27,864 nt of DNA, from the NCBI GenBank assembly GCA_041920275.1, contig JAYRSE010000031.1, forward strand, positions 1 through 27,864. Direction: 5' to 3'. Each line of letters starts with the position of its first letter. The stretch's first letter is position 1. The notes under the pieces were generated by a model that was given only the letters and a program-made list of their open reading frames with translations, was not told the DNA's origin and did not search any database. The translations under genes and the position numbers were made by a program. Shown in pieces: positions 6,624 to 13,090 of this stretch. Source of the stretch: UBA12088 sp041920275 (GTDB lineage Bacteria; Patescibacteriota; Minisyncoccia; Phycocordibacterales; UBA12088).

Positions 6624-8033
6624 TTATGTGTGCTGCTCGCCACCGGACTGTGGCAAGTGCATGACGAACGTGGTTCCCTTTCCTTCCTCTGAGGTGAACG
6701 TGAGCACTCCTCCAAGCTTCTCAATGAATGAGCGTGTCAGGTACAATCCGAGTCCGGTACCATCGGCGGATATTTTTTTTGCATTCGAAGCACGAAACAT
6801 TTTCGAGAAGATCCTATTCTGCTCTGACGCCGGAATGCCATACCCGGTATCAGCAACCGTGATCGTGCGCTTTTTCCGATCCTCGGTCACCGTGATCGAA
6901 ATGGTTCCACCTGACGCAGTGTATTTTATGGCGTTTGTAAGGAGATTGTGTATCGCAACCCGAAGCATCGTACGGTCGGCATACACGGTTGTGTTCTCGG
7001 GAATGTCCGCATTAACATGATGACGTTTCTTGGCGATATTGGGAGATAGTTCATGTAAAATGTCGTCGATCAACTCACGGCAATCGATGCGAACGTATTC
7101 CGGCGCGAGTATACCCATTTCCACTCGGGAAACGGTCAGAAGCGTGGCCACCAGATCCATCATGCGTTCGTTCGCGTTGTAGATCTCGTGCAGGTATTCC
7201 CGCACCGTATCATCCATTTGCACAGAGTCGGTACCGAGCAAGTAGTCGGTATGCCACTTGATGGCGGTCGTCGGGGTGCGAAGTTGGTGCGAAGCGAGCA
7301 GAAGAAAATCAGTCTTGATCCGTTCACTCTCGCGGTCTTCGGTAACATCATGAAACGCCACCAGGTGCTTGTAGAGCAACGGTGAATCCTTCTCGACCGA
7401 GTAGATCGAAACGAGCACGATGCGCTCCGCGCCACGAAGGGTCTTTAAGACGATCTCTTCATCACTGACCGCGATACCGCGCTTGATCTTCTCCACGAAC
7501 AGATCGATCGACTCTCGCGTATCAGATCCACGCACTCCCGCGATGAGGTCGAATAGATTGGTGACCCCCTTCCCGTCAGGAGCAAAACCAAAAAATCGAG
7601 TGGTCGCCTTGTTCGGATTGCGCACATTACCTTCATCATCCATGATGAAGTACGGCACCGGGCCATTATCGTAGAGGAGTTGGAGTTGTCTTGCTGAAAC
7701 AGCCAATGCTTGCATGACCTCTTGCGGCGTGGGGGGTAGTTCAGAGAGCTCTTTTAAACGCACTTTTTCGTAGAACATCCATGAGACCGTTCCAACGCCC
7801 GTAAGGAAAAGGATGCTCAATACGATAACAAAGAGTATCTGTGCCGCGGAGGAGGAAAGCGACGATACTCCCAAGTCATACATGCCGGTCCACGCAGAAA
7901 TGAGGAACAGACCGAACGCTTCACGGAAAAACAGAATGATGAAGAATAGCGTGCACAGACCGGCAATGATGAGTTGCGTGCGATTTGGGTGAAAACCGCC
8001 TTTCCGACCGGATTCAAGTGCGCGTTTTTTCAT
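6624..8033 (-). CDS. Membrane PAS-domain sensor histidine kinase
   Basis: 469 aa from ATG at 8033. This start is preferred over the in-frame GTG at 8039 because TATAGT (8040-8045) ends 6 nt before it. Two membrane segments lie near residues 20-47 and 65-87. A PAS domain follows (about 108-232, with LLYDNGPVPYFIMDDEGNV), then a HisKA domain with the H-box SHQLRTP (His249), then HATPase_c with N-box NLLTNAIKYT, G1 DTGYGIP and G2 GTGLGLYL. All key residues are present. The loop between the membrane segments is short, so sensing is more likely by the PAS domain or the membrane itself. It pairs with the receiver gene downstream. The signal is unknown. Confidence 0.9.
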   Translation of the reverse strand: MKKRALESGRKGGFHPNRTQLIIAGLCTLFFIILFFREAFGLFLISAWTGMYDLGVSSLSSSAAQILFVIVLSILFLTGVGTVSWMFYEKVRLKELSELPPTPQEVMQALAVSARQLQLLYDNGPVPYFIMDDEGNVRNPNKATTRFFGFAPDGKGVTNLFDLIAGVRGSDTRESIDLFVEKIKRGIAVSDEEIVLKTLRGAERIVLVSIYSVEKDSPLLYKHLVAFHDVTEDRESERIKTDFLLLASHQLRTPTTAIKWHTDYLLGTDSVQMDDTVREYLHEIYNANERMMDLVATLLTVSRVEMGILAPEYVRIDCRELIDDILHELSPNIAKKRHHVNADIPENTTVYADRTMLRVAIHNLLTNAIKYTASGGTISITVTEDRKKRTITVADTGYGIPASEQNRIFSKMFRASNAKKISADGTGLGLYLTRSFIEKLGGVLTFTSEEGKGTTFVMHLPQSGGEQHT

Positions 8034-8039
8034 GATCAC

Positions 8040-8045
8040 ACTATA
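8040..8045 (-). promoter_or_regulatory. -10 box (TATAGT) placed for a leaderless kinase transcript
   Basis: TATAGT on the minus strand ends 6 nt before ATG 8033, so the expected transcription start coincides with the A of ATG. No Shine-Dalgarno is present. Confidence 0.5.
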
Positions 8046-8063
8046 CCATGCACGCTCGAATTA

Positions 8064-8681
8064 TTAACTCGAGCGATCACCCTCGATGTGTATAGGAACC
8101 GAACCGGAACGAAGTATGATCGGCGTTTCACCCCGTGCATCGACTATTGTTGATGGCTCCCTTGGGTGCAAAGTGCCCGCATCGCACAAGACCGAGATCA
8201 AACCCGCATGTTCCCCGACCTGTGCAAGCATGGCGTCGAGAGTTGGCTGTTGCTTCATCCCCGAAACGTTCACACTCGTTGAAGTGATGGGGCGGTCGAA
8301 TGATCGCGCAAGCAAAAGACAAAATGGCATAGCGGGTATTCGAAAACCCACACTCCGATCATTTCCCGCAATGGGAGCCAGACTGTCATCTTTCGCCTCG
8401 AGTACGAGCGTGAGCGGACCTGGCAGATATCGCCGAGCAAGCTCGTATGCAAGGGGTGTCACGTGTGCATAGCGAGCAAGCATTGCCATATCGGAGACAA
8501 GTGCAAGGATCGGCTTTCTCGCATCCCTGCCCTTAATGCGGCGAACGAGTGAAACCGCGGAAGCATTGGTCGCATCCGCCCCGAGCCCGTAGACGGTGTC
8601 GGTCGGATAAACAATGACACCACCCGCATCAAGCGCATCAAGTGCCTGCGCCAGATAGGTATCCTCAAATCGCGCATCCAT
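8064..8681 (-). CDS. tsaC: Threonylcarbamoyl-AMP synthase (TsaC/Sua5 family)
   Basis: 205 aa, the size of the short TsaC form without the C-terminal Sua5 domain. It makes threonylcarbamoyl-AMP from threonine, bicarbonate and ATP, the first step of t6A formation at position 37 of ANN-decoding tRNAs. Family motifs are clear: YPTDTVYGLG at about 26-35, KGR..RKPI at about 49-57, TSVNVSG and PSTIVD near the C-terminus. The next pathway enzyme, TsaD, is encoded 2.3 kb to the right on the other strand. TsaB and TsaE are not in the window. TATAGT at 8688-8693 ends 6 nt before the ATG, which supports this start and a leaderless mRNA. Confidence 0.92.
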   Translation of the reverse strand: MDARFEDTYLAQALDALDAGGVIVYPTDTVYGLGADATNASAVSLVRRIKGRDARKPILALVSDMAMLARYAHVTPLAYELARRYLPGPLTLVLEAKDDSLAPIAGNDRSVGFRIPAMPFCLLLARSFDRPITSTSVNVSGMKQQPTLDAMLAQVGEHAGLISVLCDAGTLHPREPSTIVDARGETPIILRSGSVPIHIEGDRSS

Positions 8682-8687
8682 AGACGC

Positions 8688-8693
8688 ACTATA
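8688..8693 (-). promoter_or_regulatory. -10 box (TATAGT) placed for a leaderless tsaC transcript
   Basis: TATAGT, then GCGTCT, then ATG: exactly 6 nt from hexamer to start codon. No Shine-Dalgarno. Confidence 0.55.
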
Positions 8694-8767
8694 GCTTTTA
8701 TCGGAGGATTGTGGAAGGGTGTCGATACCGGAACGTTCGTAACACTCGACACTAGAGCGGCTTCACC

Positions 8768-8828
8768 GGAAGTGTACTTCCATTTTTCATAGTCGCTTTG
8801 CTCCTTGAAAATCAGGTCGCGCGACCTG
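8768..8828. repeat. Palindromes upstream of tsaC
   Basis: GGAAGTGTACTTCC (8768-8781) has 6-bp arms. CAGGTCGCGCGACCTG (8813-8828) is a perfect 16-bp palindrome. They open a 390-nt gene-free stretch (8682-9070) made of hairpins. They could be operator sites or transcript hairpins; no protein partner is evident. Confidence 0.5.
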
Positions 8829-8833
8829 CGCCT

Positions 8834-8853
8834 TTCGAACCCCCTATCGCCCT
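8834..8853 (+). repeat. Partial copy of the tRNA-Val 3' end
   Basis: The 20 nt starting TTCGAACCCCC and ending TATCGCCCT match the T-loop to discriminator segment of tRNA-Val(GAC), which is on the minus strand at 10851-10870, at 17 of 20 positions. The copy reads in the opposite direction and has no 5' half. It sits at the left border of the AT-rich gene island whose right border is the real tRNA-Val. Confidence 0.5.
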
Positions 8854-8901
8854 ACAAAACAACAGTCGCCGAACGCTTCGCGTCCGGCTTCTTTGTTTTG
8901 T
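8854..8901. terminator. Nested hairpin, probable bidirectional terminator
   Basis: The outer arms are ACAAAACAA (8854-8862) and TTGTTTTGT (8893-8901). The inner arms are GCCGAACG (8868-8875) and CGTCCGGC (8881-8888), with one mismatch. The GC-rich inner stem is followed by T-rich sequence on both strands, so it may end transcription from the island genes (minus) and from the right-pointing side. Confidence 0.5.
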
Positions 8902-8952
8902 GGTGTTATTCTAGCATTTGCGCGAACTTATTTTGAACGGAACTCCTGATGC

Positions 8953-9056
8953 GCCCCGCCACTATTTTTCTGGGGATATGGAGGCGGGGCGACGGACTCG
9001 CCCGCGCGGAGGAGGGGTCTGGGGAGGAATCCGCGCGGGCTTCGGCTTCTTTTTTT
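8953..9056. repeat. GC-rich inverted repeats at the left border of the AT-rich island
   Basis: GCCCCGCC (8953-8960) pairs with GGCGGGGC (8983-8990). GCCCGCGCGGA (9000-9010) pairs perfectly with TCCGCGCGGGC (9030-9040). The second is followed on the plus strand by TTCGGCTTC and seven T, so it resembles a terminator for rightward transcription, although no plus-strand gene precedes it. Confidence 0.55.
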
Positions 9057-9070
9057 AAAAAAATTGGCGG

Positions 9071-9772
9071 CTATTTCAAATCCGAAACATCCAAATAATT
9101 CTTTCCGGTCTTGTGGCATTGAACGGCCAATTTGCACATTTCAAAAATCGGTTGGGGCAAATTGTCCATATCGTACCAATCCCATGATTCTGATTTTTCT
9201 GGCTCTAAAACCTTCGGCTCGCCACTTTTCCAATCCGCCACAAGACCGATATGCGTATAGTGCTTCGGCGCGTACTTGGTGATGTTCGCTAAATACTGAA
9301 AACGGATATTATCAATTTCTATCCCGCACTCCTCGTTTACTTCGCGCCGAGCACAATCCGTAAAAGATTCCATGTATTCCAAATGGCCGCCGGGGAAAGC
9401 ATACTCGCCCTCGCCGTGCGAACCTTTGCGTTTTCCTAACAGAACTTTATTATCTTTCAAAATCATTACGCCAACGACGACTTTTGGGCGTTGGGCAAGG
9501 TTATCTTTCGGCTCAAACTGGATAATCTGAAAACCATGTTTTTCAACTTCCTCCGGCGGCCAAAAAGTTAGGCCTTTGGTTTGGAGAATGTAGGTAGCGA
9601 CAACTTCAACTTTTCTTCCCGTGTATTCTTTCTTGTCTTTGTCCCATTCTTCCAAAACCAAAGTGTCGCCTTCATTGACCTCAAAATCGGCAAGGCGTAG
9701 ATCTAGCTTTTTCTTGCCGGAAATTATTTTCTCAAAGTATTCTCGCCAAGCTTTTTTGTTGATTGTTGCCAT
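9071..9772 (-). CDS. ASCH/PUA-like domain fused to Nudix hydrolase
   Basis: 233 aa. Residues 1-85 (WREYFEKIISGKKKLDLR, VNEGDTLVLEEW) resemble the DUF3850/ASCH fold, a PUA-like domain often linked to RNA or nucleotides. Residues about 95-215 are a Nudix domain with an exact Nudix box GX5EX7REUXEEXGU (G129-I151, REVNEECGI). The sequence around it resembles NUDT15/MutT-like pyrophosphohydrolases. A likely role is hydrolysis of a nucleoside di- or triphosphate, with the N-terminal domain guiding specificity. It is the last gene of a tight three-gene operon, 7 nt after the YqfO-like gene. Codons are AT-rich (AAA, TTT, ATT), unlike the rest of the window, suggesting horizontal acquisition. Confidence 0.85.
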   Translation of the reverse strand: MATINKKAWREYFEKIISGKKKLDLRLADFEVNEGDTLVLEEWDKDKKEYTGRKVEVVATYILQTKGLTFWPPEEVEKHGFQIIQFEPKDNLAQRPKVVVGVMILKDNKVLLGKRKGSHGEGEYAFPGGHLEYMESFTDCARREVNEECGIEIDNIRFQYLANITKYAPKHYTHIGLVADWKSGEPKVLEPEKSESWDWYDMDNLPQPIFEMCKLAVQCHKTGKNYLDVSDLK

Positions 9773-9779
9773 AGTTATT

Positions 9780-10090
9780 TTAAAAATCCTCTAATGGATA
9801 AACGTCAAAAGCGACTTCCTCGTACGGGTGAACACTTTTTACTTTCTCAATAACTTCTTTCAAAATTTCTCGTGGCACGATAACTTCAATTCGTTCTTCC
9901 TCTACTGCTTCATATTTCCCTGCCTCGCCGATAGTGGGATTTGTCTTTTCATTCCCACGAAAACGACCAGTGCCACGAGAAGAAAAGGAACAGAAGTCAT
10001 AATTTCCAATTTTTCCTGCTCCGGCTTCGCCGAGAGCTTGACGCACAGCATCAGCGTGAGTGAGTGGAACAAAAACAACAAATTTTACAT
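9780..10090 (-). pseudogene. YqfO/NIF3-insert-like domain protein (COG3323 type) with a damaged start
   Basis: The reading frame carries KFVVFVPLTHADAVRQA, EAGAGKIGNYDFCSFSS, GTGRFRGNEKTNPTIGEAG, EEERIEVIVP and VHPYEEVAFDVYPLE, the hallmark pattern of small stand-alone proteins resembling the insert domain of YqfO/NIF3. The frame has no ATG, GTG or TTG before the first beta strand. The first usable codon is GTG at 10046, which would cut off about 15 conserved residues. An ATG exists at 10090 but is out of frame by one base (ATGTAAAA); ATGGTAAAA would give the expected start. The span of 311 nt equals 104 codons minus one base. It lies 13 nt after the CYTH gene and 7 nt before the Nudix gene. 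Function of the family is unknown. Confidence 0.7.
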
Positions 10091-10103
10091 TTTTGGTTTC
10101 AAA

Positions 10104-10619
10104 TTATTTTTGCAAAAGTATATCGCTATAAGAAACTGAAATTAAATCGTCCTTTTGGATACCAAACATATCAAGATAATTTTGGCACCGTTCTAGTAAT
10201 TTTTCCTTTCCAAAAGAGCCGTCACTATCTATCGCCTCAATCTCCATAAAAGTCCCCAAATTCTTTACTGTATCAATATGGAATTTTACATTTTCAATAA
10301 AGTAAATTTCTCTTTGTTTATCTACAACAACTAGAGCACCGAGAGATGTTAGTAAAATATCTTTCAGTGAAGAATTTGGATCTGACTTGAACAAAATGAC
10401 ATCAGATTGTTTTGGTCCTTCTTTATCCTCTCTTTCATAAAACACGAGAAAATTCTCGATATTTCCTTCGCGCAATTTTAGTCTACCGTTGTTTACTTTG
10501 AAGTAAGTATCAATTTGATGGTCGATTCCCTTAAACTCCGCGTTGCGTAATTTCAAAATTGCGCGAATTTTTTCGTGATCATTGCATTTTGCTTTTATTT
10601 CAATATTTAGGTGTTTCAT
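10104..10619 (-). CDS. CYTH-domain protein (CyaB/ThTPase-like)
   Basis: 171 aa from ATG at 10619. That start gives the usual family N-terminus MKHLNIEIKAKC; an in-frame ATG at 10652 would add 11 residues rich in Lys/Arg. The EIK of the metal-binding CYTH signature, DTYFKV, GRLKLREG, VFYERED, FHIDTVKNLGTFMEIEAI and a C-terminal helix are visible. CYTH enzymes bind triphosphates in a beta-tunnel and act as triphosphatases (thiamine triphosphate, inorganic tripolyphosphate) or class IV adenylate cyclases; the substrate here cannot be told. It is the first gene of the AT-rich operon with the YqfO-like and Nudix genes, which suggests a shared role with phosphorylated small molecules. The frame ends 13 nt before the next gene's damaged ATG. 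Confidence 0.85.
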   Translation of the reverse strand: MKHLNIEIKAKCNDHEKIRAILKLRNAEFKGIDHQIDTYFKVNNGRLKLREGNIENFLVFYEREDKEGPKQSDVILFKSDPNSSLKDILLTSLGALVVVDKQREIYFIENVKFHIDTVKNLGTFMEIEAIDSDGSFGKEKLLERCQNYLDMFGIQKDDLISVSYSDILLQK

Positions 10620-10759
10620 AATCTCATTTCTCAATTTCTTCTTTCTCGTCATCAGTAACTGTCTTCTTGGAATTTGTGAATACGGTTTTCATTTGGCTAA
10701 CCCCACTCTCAAAGACAAAACGCTTTCATGTCATTGGGGGGAACTTTGGGAACTCACCG

Positions 10760-10816
10760 CTTCCGCCAAGGGCGGAAGTGAAATTGACAGTGCGATTTTG
10801 GCTTCCGCAAAATCGC
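10760..10816. repeat. Two hairpins between tRNA-Val and the CYTH operon
   Basis: CTTCCGCC (10760-10767) pairs with GGCGGAAG (10771-10778). GCGATTTTG (10792-10800) pairs with CAAAATCGC (10808-10816). Both are perfect. They lie 3' of tRNA-Val on its strand and upstream of the CYTH gene, so they may end the tRNA transcript, although no T run follows. Confidence 0.55.
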
Positions 10817-10850
10817 TCCACTTCTTTAATTCCGAACAAGTTTCGTTTGG

Positions 10851-10924
10851 TGGGCGATAAGGGATTCGAACCCCTGGCCTTTCCCACGTCAAGGGAACGC
10901 TCTAGCCAACTGAGCTAATCGCCC
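10851..10924 (-). tRNA. tRNA-Val (anticodon GAC)
   Basis: The reverse complement is a 74-nt cloverleaf. The acceptor GGGCGAT pairs with the 3' strand ATCGCCC and is followed by discriminator A. The D-arm is GCTC...GAGC, the anticodon arm TTCCC-TTGACGT-GGGAA, and the T-arm GGGG-TTCGAAT-CCCT type. CCA is not encoded. It marks the right border of the AT-rich island. Confidence 0.95.
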
Positions 10925-10973
10925 GCATCAGTATCGTACTACATTTGCCGTCGTTCATCAATGAGTGATACAG

Positions 10974-10979
10974 TACAGT
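10974..10979 (+). promoter_or_regulatory. -10 box (TACAGT) placed for a leaderless tsaD transcript
   Basis: TACAGT ends exactly 6 nt before ATG 10986. No Shine-Dalgarno. A second overlapping TACAGT lies 5 nt further upstream. Confidence 0.45.
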
Positions 10980-10985
10980 GGTGAT

Positions 10986-12221
10986 ATGAAGATACTCGCC
11001 ATAGAAACATCCTGCGATGAGACCGCGGTCTCCATACTTGAAGCGGAAGGCACCGTCTCGGACGCCCGTTTTACCGTGTTAGGGAACGCACTGTATTCCC
11101 AAGCAAAGCTCCATGCTCCGTTCGGTGGAGTGTACCCCACACTTGCCAAGCGTGAGCATGTCGCAAATCTGAATCCGCTGCTCATTGCCGCACTTCGCGA
11201 AGCGGGCATGCACGAACGCGAAACGCGCACCGCGACATCCGAGCAGATCGCCTTTTGTACCGAAGTCTTCGCTCATGAGCCACACCTGCGGGACGCCTTT
11301 TTGCGGGACGTACCCACACTCAAAATACCGCCAATCGATCTGATAGCGGTCACCCGGGGCCCGGGCCTAGAGCCCGCCCTGTGGGTCGGTATCAACTTCG
11401 CACGAGCCCTTGCACACCTTTGGAACCTGCCCATCATGCCGATCAATCACCTTGAAGGACACCTCGTCGCAAGTGCCGTTACCGCAGGAGGTGTGGCGAA
11501 CCATACATACACGCTCGAAACGATCAAATTTCCCGCGCTCGGTCTTCTTATTTCCGGCGGACACACGGAGTTCGTCCACGCAAAAGCATGGGGTTCATAC
11601 GAAGTGGTCGGGGGAACTCGCGATGATTCGGTGGGCGAGGCGTTCGACAAGATCGCCCGACTCCTCGACCTTCCCTATCCGGGCGGACCGGAGATCTCAC
11701 GCCATGCCGTACGGGGGCGTCCCTCGCTCTTTAGGCGCGAGATCCTCCGGGGTGATGCGTTCCGAAAACCCCTTCCACGACCCATGCTGCACTCGGACGA
11801 TCTGGATCTCTCTTTTTCCGGGTTGAAAACGGCGGTAAAGTACGCGCTGCAGGCGATACCCGAAGTGGATGATGTCATTCGCGATCGCATGTGCGCGGAA
11901 TTCGAAGAGGCGGTCGTGGATGTACTTTCGGCAAAAACGAAGCGCGCACTCGATCATTTCACGGTCCACACATTCATCCTCGGTGGTGGTGTATCGGCGA
12001 ACAGCTATATCCGAACACGCCTGACCGACCTGATCGCAAAACACAACGCGGAAGTGGCCGTACGCATGCCTGCAACAGGACTTTCGACCGACAATGCGGT
12101 CATGATCGGTATGGCGGCATACCTATGCTACCTTCGAAACGCACCGGTCTTGCAAGCAATAGACCCGCTCACAGCAGACGGCTCCATGCAACTTACCGCT
12201 CGACAGAGCGAAATGGAGTAG
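10986..12221 (+). CDS. tsaD: tRNA N6-adenosine threonylcarbamoyltransferase TsaD
   Basis: 411 aa. It transfers the threonylcarbamoyl group from the TsaC product to A37 of ANN-decoding tRNAs, normally with TsaB and TsaE. The start MKILAIETSCDETAVSI is the canonical N-terminus, so ATG 10986 is used rather than the in-frame codon at 10965. Metal-binding NHLEGH, nucleotide-site LISGGHTEFV, DDSVGEAFDKIARLL, FSGLKTAVKY, ILGGGVSANS and the C-terminal STDNAVMIG are all present. Compared with the usual length of about 340 aa there is an insertion near residues 75-115 (around TEVFAHEPHLRD, LRDVPTLKIPPID), a feature I associate with Parcubacteria-type TsaD. TsaC is nearby at 8064-8681. The stop is followed by no clear plus-strand terminator. 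Confidence 0.93.
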   Translation: MKILAIETSCDETAVSILEAEGTVSDARFTVLGNALYSQAKLHAPFGGVYPTLAKREHVANLNPLLIAALREAGMHERETRTATSEQIAFCTEVFAHEPHLRDAFLRDVPTLKIPPIDLIAVTRGPGLEPALWVGINFARALAHLWNLPIMPINHLEGHLVASAVTAGGVANHTYTLETIKFPALGLLISGGHTEFVHAKAWGSYEVVGGTRDDSVGEAFDKIARLLDLPYPGGPEISRHAVRGRPSLFRREILRGDAFRKPLPRPMLHSDDLDLSFSGLKTAVKYALQAIPEVDDVIRDRMCAEFEEAVVDVLSAKTKRALDHFTVHTFILGGGVSANSYIRTRLTDLIAKHNAEVAVRMPATGLSTDNAVMIGMAAYLCYLRNAPVLQAIDPLTADGSMQLTARQSEME

Positions 12222-12313
12222 CTCCTTCGTTTCGGGAATGCGATTGTTCACGCCACCCTTGAACATACTCCATCCGCACATTTTTAGAACTCACATGACC
12301 AAAATGCGAGCGT

Positions 12314-12337
12314 GAAAAAAACCCCGCTCAGGGGTTA
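12314..12337 (-). terminator. Strong Rho-independent terminator of the orphan two-gene operon
   Basis: On the minus strand AACCCC-TGAGC-GGGGTT is followed by a run of T (TTTTTTTCAC). It has the polarity to end leftward transcription and lies 27 nt beyond the stop of the 82-aa ORF. It is the main evidence that a minus-strand transcript crosses 12340-12830. Confidence 0.85.
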
Positions 12338-12363
12338 GTGCAATGAAGACCTAGCATCCTGTT

Positions 12364-12612
12364 CTAGTGCGCAAGGCGCGGTATGCGCACCACACCCTGA
12401 ATACCCCCCACCAGACTTCGCACCATCTCAAAAGTATTGTTCACCGTCACCGGCTGCACAATCCGTTCCACACGACTCTCCCGAATCCTCACGACGCCGT
12501 CAAAGGATCGACGTACCGGGGGTTGGACACAGTGCGCCACAGGGGTAGACGCTTTCCAGTACAACCGGACTCCGTCGAACGCTGAAGATCGTCTTTCTTG
12601 TAGTAGACTCAT
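12364..12612 (-). CDS. Small hypothetical protein, second gene of orphan operon
   Basis: 82 aa starting MSLLQERRSSAFDGVRLYW and ending QGVVRIPRLAH. The ATG at 12612 overlaps the stop of the upstream ORF in the arrangement ATGA, typical of translational coupling; this start is chosen over an in-frame GTG at 12633. The protein is basic, rich in Val and Arg, and has no membrane segment and no motif I recognise. A strong terminator follows its stop. Coding is supported by the coupling, the terminator and the open frame, not by homology. It could be a lineage-specific regulator or part of a two-component module such as toxin/antitoxin, but nothing in the sequence shows which. Confidence 0.5.
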   Translation of the reverse strand: MSLLQERRSSAFDGVRLYWKASTPVAHCVQPPVRRSFDGVVRIRESRVERIVQPVTVNNTFEMVRSLVGGIQGVVRIPRLAH

Positions 12613-12821
12613 GATGGTGACAACGCTCCGCACAGCATGCCGGCAACCTCGACCTCACAATCCCAGACGCTCAACTGTCGGGGTTCGATCCGAATGATGG
12701 ACACCATCGGGTCGACCCCCGCGTAGCTGAGAATCAGCCCCCTGATCCAGTCACGCTTTAAGCAAGTGGTCACAGGTGACCTTGCTTGCTCTGCGCATAG
12801 TTGTACCACCTCGGTGCGCAC
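12609..12821 (-). CDS. Small hypothetical protein, first gene of orphan operon
   Basis: 70 aa from GTG at 12821, beginning MRTEVVQLCAEQARSPV. A central beta-like segment includes SIIRIEPRQLSVWDCEVEV. There is no membrane segment or recognisable motif; three cysteines are present. TATACA (12831-12836) lies 9 nt before the GTG, compatible with a short or absent leader. The stop overlaps the ATG of the next ORF. The family is unknown. Confidence rests on context (coupled pair, promoter-like box, terminator). Confidence 0.45.
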   Translation of the reverse strand: MRTEVVQLCAEQARSPVTTCLKRDWIRGLILSYAGVDPMVSIIRIEPRQLSVWDCEVEVAGMLCGALSPS

Positions 12822-12887
12822 GCGCCTATGTGTATAACCTGCAAAAATAAGGACTGGTCCATGACGTCAACAGATGTCCGCTGTCCG

Positions 12888-13015
12888 TATAATTTTCTAT
12901 GAAATTAAACACTTTTTTGACGTGTCTTTTGTGACCTTTATGATGACCGATACCTTTTCCACTCACCACGCCAAGGATTCGTCACGTTCACTAGAGCATT
13001 AACGCGGGGTATGCT
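12888..13015 (+). promoter_or_regulatory. Promoter-rich leader of valS
   Basis: Three promoter-like elements read toward valS: a perfect TATAAT at 12888-12893; TTGACG (12917-12922) with TATGAT (12939-12944) at 16 nt spacing; and TTCACT (12987-12992) with TATGCT (13010-13015) at 17 nt spacing. The last would give a leader of about 65 nt. No T-box-like TGGNACC element is seen, so valS appears to be controlled differently from thrS. Confidence 0.45.
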
Positions 13016-13048
13016 ACTATCCCGAGTAACGACCACCGTACTGTAACT

Positions 13049-13090
13049 ATGCGGTATCGCTCTTATTCTTTAGCCATTCGCACCGTATGA
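13049..13090 (+). CDS. Possible 13-codon upstream ORF coupled to valS
   Basis: ATG at 13049 opens 13 codons (MRYRSYSLAIRTV). Their TGA overlaps the valS ATG as ATGA. The last sense codon is GTA (Val). There is no Shine-Dalgarno for either start. It could be a leader peptide feeding ribosomes into valS, or chance. Confidence 0.25.
   Translation: MRYRSYSLAIRTV

Noticed and set aside
10582..10918. Plus-strand ORFs of 92 and 83 aa
   Set aside because: They read through hairpins and the antisense of tRNA-Val.
12888..12934. 11-codon leaderless ORF starting MKLNTFLTCLL after a perfect TATAAT
   Set aside because: Too short and followed by stops in all near frames; the box is more simply a valS promoter.
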